7,263 bases of DNA from Gammaproteobacteria bacterium (lineage in GTDB: Bacteria; Pseudomonadota; Gammaproteobacteria; UBA6429; Thiohalophilaceae). The DNA lies in assembly GCA_024639445.1 (NCBI GenBank), contig JAHEIJ010000108.1, forward strand, positions 1-7,263. Reading direction: 5' to 3'. A program made the translations under genes and the position numbers. Below, piece by piece: positions 5,244 to 7,263 of this stretch. Each line of letters opens with the position of its first letter. Position 1 is the stretch's first letter. Under the pieces are notes generated by a model that ran no database searches, had not been told where the DNA came from, and was given only the letters and a program-made list of their open reading frames with translations.

Positions 5244-6092
5244 ATGGATACCCTTGTTACCACTGAGTGGCTAAGCCAACATCTTGATGACCCGGATCTG
5301 GTGTTGCTTGACTGCACAGTCTGCACGATACCGGAAGATGACGGTAGTTTTCACAATGTAAGTGGACGCCCTGACTATGATGTTGGTCATATTCCGAATG
5401 CAGGGTTCGCTGATCTCAAGGGTCATCTCTCCGATAATACCAGCCCGATCGAGTTTGCCGTGCCGACGCCTGAGCAGTTCTGTGCCGCGATGGGGGCACT
5501 GGGTGTGAGTGATGATTCTCGTGTGGTGCTTTACGATACGAATTATACGGCGTGGGCGGCTCGCGTCTGGTGGATGCTGCGCTGGGTCGGCTTCGATCGG
5601 GCGGCGATTCTCGACGGGGGCCTTGGCGCCTGGGCCGCTGAAGCTCGACCCCTGTCTATCGAGCCCGTCACCCGGCCGGTGAAACAGTTAACCCCCACGC
5701 CCCGACCGGAACTGATCGCCGACCGGGATGAGGTGTTTGCCGGTATTGATGATGACGCCGTCTGCCTTATCGACACCCTGCCTGAAGAATTTTATCGCGG
5801 TGAAATGACCATCTACGCACGTCCCGGTCATATCCCCGGCGCGGTGAATATCGACGGACTCAAGCTACTCGATAAGACAGGCCGTTTCCGCTCGGACGAT
5901 GAACTGGCTGCCATGCACAATGGCGACCGCAATGCCCGCACCATTACCTACTGTGGTGGTGGCATCGTGGCGTCTTCCAATGCCTTCATCATGACCCGAC
6001 TGGGTTTCAGCAACGTCGCCGTCTATACCGCCTCGCTACAGGAATGGGCCTCCGACCCCACCAACCCGATGGTTGTGGATACGCCAAAATAA
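5244..6092 (+). CDS. Tandem-rhodanese sulfurtransferase (thiosulfate/3-mercaptopyruvate type)
   Basis: The product is about 282 residues, a normal length for a two-domain rhodanese, which moves sulfane sulfur from a donor such as thiosulfate or mercaptopyruvate to a thiol or cyanide acceptor. Counted from the in-frame GTG at 5238, the N-terminal domain (about 4-140) has SGRPDYDVGHIPNA (42-55), VVLYDTNYTAWAARVWWMLRWVGF and LDGGLGAW (125-132). Its active-site position carries Asp (D100), so it is non-catalytic as usual. The C-terminal domain (about 155-284) has IDTLPEEFYRGE, RPGHIPGAVNI (195-205) and the active loop YCGGGIVAS (238-246), with nucleophile C239. CGGGxxAS differs from CGSGVTA of mercaptopyruvate enzymes and CRxGxT/R of classical rhodaneses, so the donor cannot be named. 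No signal peptide is seen, so it is cytoplasmic. It is 59 bases after the dehydrogenase gene, probably cotranscribed. Confidence 0.92.
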   Translation: MDTLVTTEWLSQHLDDPDLVLLDCTVCTIPEDDGSFHNVSGRPDYDVGHIPNAGFADLKGHLSDNTSPIEFAVPTPEQFCAAMGALGVSDDSRVVLYDTNYTAWAARVWWMLRWVGFDRAAILDGGLGAWAAEARPLSIEPVTRPVKQLTPTPRPELIADRDEVFAGIDDDAVCLIDTLPEEFYRGEMTIYARPGHIPGAVNIDGLKLLDKTGRFRSDDELAAMHNGDRNARTITYCGGGIVASSNAFIMTRLGFSNVAVYTASLQEWASDPTNPMVVDTPK

Positions 6093-6132
6093 TGAGGTCA
6101 GTTTAGGATGGGTGTCTATTTATATTTTCGTT

Positions 6133-6146
6133 TTGACTTATGTCAA
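6133..6146. promoter_or_regulatory. FNR/CRP-family operator (TTGAC-N4-GTCAA)
   Basis: TTGAC-TTAT-GTCAA is a perfect 5-4-5 inverted repeat. It matches the FNR/ANR/FixK/DNR consensus TTGAT-N4-ATCAA except for the symmetric C/G change tolerated by FixK/DNR-like members. If the centre (6139/6140) lies at -41.5, the class II activator position, transcription starts near 6181 and the -10 falls at the TATAGG at 6167-6172, within two bases of ideal. This predicts activation of the 6212 gene pair under low oxygen or nitrogen oxides. Confidence 0.65.
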
Positions 6147-6166
6147 TGCATAATGAATTACTAGAG

Positions 6167-6172
6167 TATAGG
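6167..6172 (+). promoter_or_regulatory. Candidate -10 element of the 6212 operon
   Basis: TATAGG is a 4/6 match to TATAAT, placed about 20 bases after the FNR-type box, as in class II activated promoters that lack a good -35. A start near 6181 would leave a leader of about 31 bases. Confidence 0.4.
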
Positions 6173-6211
6173 GTTACAAATTCTTGATAAGAACAAACAT
6201 AGGGAGGTGAC

Positions 6212-6811
6212 ATGTTTATATCAAATCAATGTTGGCGATACGTACACGTTGTAGTCTTTCTGTTACCGCTGGTTTGCTTCGATGTATTTGCATCAAATGG
6301 AGAAAAAGCAGATGGGACTGCGGCCAATCCACTTCCATTTATCCCGCAAACCCAGGCCCAACTTGACAAGCTTAACGAGCAAGTCAAGTATCGCAGCCAG
6401 CGAGTCAAGGAAAACAAAAAATACGTCGCAACAATGCGTCGCGATCTGGCGAAAATAAAACAAAATAAAAAATCTCGTATGCGTGATCGGCAACAGTCGG
6501 CCGTCGCTCTGCGTATTGTGCGCATCAGCGGACAAGTCGAAGCGGATAACGTGCGCTTAATTGATTTACGTGGACGCGTCCAGGCAGCAAAACAGAAGCG
6601 TAGTCTTGAGACGGCGATATTAAACGGAAAGCCTTTCAAGGACGTGCGCCGCAACGCAGATAATGCTGCGAACAAGAACCTTCAGCGAATAATAGCTGAA
6701 CTGGAACCTGATATTACCGAAAAGAATTCATTACTGTCCCTGAATAAATTAAAACAAGCCATCAAAACCCAGTTACAGCCACGAGGCAAGGGGGCGAGCA
6801 ATGAAAAATAA
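6212..6811 (+). CDS. Exported basic coiled-coil protein, function unknown
   Basis: No named family is recognised. The 199-residue product has a Sec signal: WRYVHVVVFLLPLVCFDVFA with likely cleavage at A27|S28. A short low-complexity stretch (28-44) follows, then an almost wholly helical, charged region with heptad-like hydrophobics, about 45-135 (LDKLNEQVKYRSQRVKE... to ...VQAAKQKRSLE) and again about 150-187. Lys and Arg are abundant, so the mature protein is basic and might bind an acidic surface, nucleic acid or polysaccharide, but that is a guess. No cysteines are in the mature part. The start has a full GGAGGTGA at 6203-6210. An FNR-type operator lies 66 bases upstream. The next gene begins at 6801 inside its last codons, so the two are translationally coupled and probably work together. 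Confidence 0.82.
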   Translation: MFISNQCWRYVHVVVFLLPLVCFDVFASNGEKADGTAANPLPFIPQTQAQLDKLNEQVKYRSQRVKENKKYVATMRRDLAKIKQNKKSRMRDRQQSAVALRIVRISGQVEADNVRLIDLRGRVQAAKQKRSLETAILNGKPFKDVRRNADNAANKNLQRIIAELEPDITEKNSLLSLNKLKQAIKTQLQPRGKGASNEK

Positions 6812-7263
6812 TTATATTAAAGCAGCTCGCATGGGCGCACTATTTCTCTTCGTCGTTGCTGGTATTGTCATCAATGTCGGGACAGGGCCTATTAAAATTG
6901 ATCCGGAGGAAGGTTGGAATGAGATGAGCAGTGATCAATTTTTCACGTTGGGCTACCATGAAAATGCTTTTAAATTCAATCGTGAAATATTTATTGGTAA
7001 GAATGTCCGGAGCTTTAAACTGAAATTAAAGGCGAGACCACTCATCGGTACAGACACCGGTTGGATTACCGGTATGCAGGTGAAGGTCTATACGATGCCA
7101 GGTAACGTCTATCGGCAGACGATCAATTGGCTGCAAACACAAGATCCCGAAGGTGGATTCTGGACCGACACAATTCACGGGAACTGGGCACGCCTCGAGA
7201 TCAGCACTGTACCATCGGGCAATCATATCCCTGTTGGCGAACATGGCAGTTACCTGTATATCG
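6801..7263 (+). CDS. Signal-anchored extracytoplasmic protein, unknown function (3' end outside window)
   Basis: The frame stays open to the window edge, giving 154 residues from the ATG at 6801. The N-terminus MKNNYIKAARMGALFLFVVAGIVINVG is basic then hydrophobic (about 12-27), a signal peptide or a single anchor. The rest (from IKIDPEEGWNEMSSDQFF onward) has alternating strands with many Gly, Trp and Tyr, such as GWITGMQVKVYTMPGNVY and GGFWTDTIHGNWARLEIS, and looks like an all-beta domain. No cysteine is present and I recognise no family. It overlaps the preceding gene by 11 bases and has AAGGGGG at 6788-6794, six bases before the ATG, so coupled expression is likely. The coding call is well supported by length, start signals and overlap; function is unknown. 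Confidence 0.75.
   Translation, partial: MKNNYIKAARMGALFLFVVAGIVINVGTGPIKIDPEEGWNEMSSDQFFTLGYHENAFKFNREIFIGKNVRSFKLKLKARPLIGTDTGWITGMQVKVYTMPGNVYRQTINWLQTQDPEGGFWTDTIHGNWARLEISTVPSGNHIPVGEHGSYLYI

Noticed and set aside
1..7263. CRISPR array, tRNA, rRNA, insertion sequence, phage or toxin-antitoxin genes
   Set aside because: No regular direct repeats, cloverleaf, transposase, integrase or paired small toxin/antitoxin genes could be found by reading both strands.

Overview
The window looks like a piece of a gammaproteobacterial chromosome from a redox-active, envelope-rich lineage, possibly a sulfur oxidiser or a facultatively anaerobic relative. This rests on protein character (multiheme cytochrome c, GGG-loop sulfurtransferase, lipoprotein with a standard lipobox) and an FNR/CRP-type operator. 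It is an inference; no rRNA or marker gene is present.

Left part (1-976): the C-terminal end of a large periplasmic multiheme c-type cytochrome, open at the left edge and with four CXXCH haem sites visible, ends at a textbook intrinsic terminator. Converging on it from the minus strand is a two-gene unit: a DUF899 thioredoxin-like protein (995-1690), then an 800-976 fragment that reads as the first two thirds of a glutathione S-transferase N-terminal domain and stops early, probably a decayed gene.

Middle (1691-2860): a 282-base divergent intergenic region with a perfect 14-bp palindrome separates the DUF899 gene from a class I SAM-dependent methyltransferase on the plus strand.

Right-middle (2861-6092): a tightly spaced plus-strand run, probably one operon started by a promoter whose -10 lies inside an inverted repeat (3006-3024). 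It encodes a two-helix membrane protein with a periplasmic Cys-pair domain, a lipoprotein with two further hydrophobic segments and a 37-residue internal repeat, a D-2-hydroxyacid dehydrogenase that carries an export signal, and a tandem-rhodanese sulfurtransferase. Three of the four products are predicted to be in or beyond the inner membrane.

Right end (6093-7263): an FNR/CRP-type box (TTGAC-N4-GTCAA) sits where a class II activator would bind. It lies ahead of two overlapping genes of unknown function: an exported, basic coiled-coil protein and a membrane-anchored or exported protein that runs off the window. No tRNA, rRNA, CRISPR array, insertion sequence or integrase was seen. The least explained parts are the 3057-5184 envelope cluster with its exported dehydrogenase, and the FNR-box-controlled pair at the right end.
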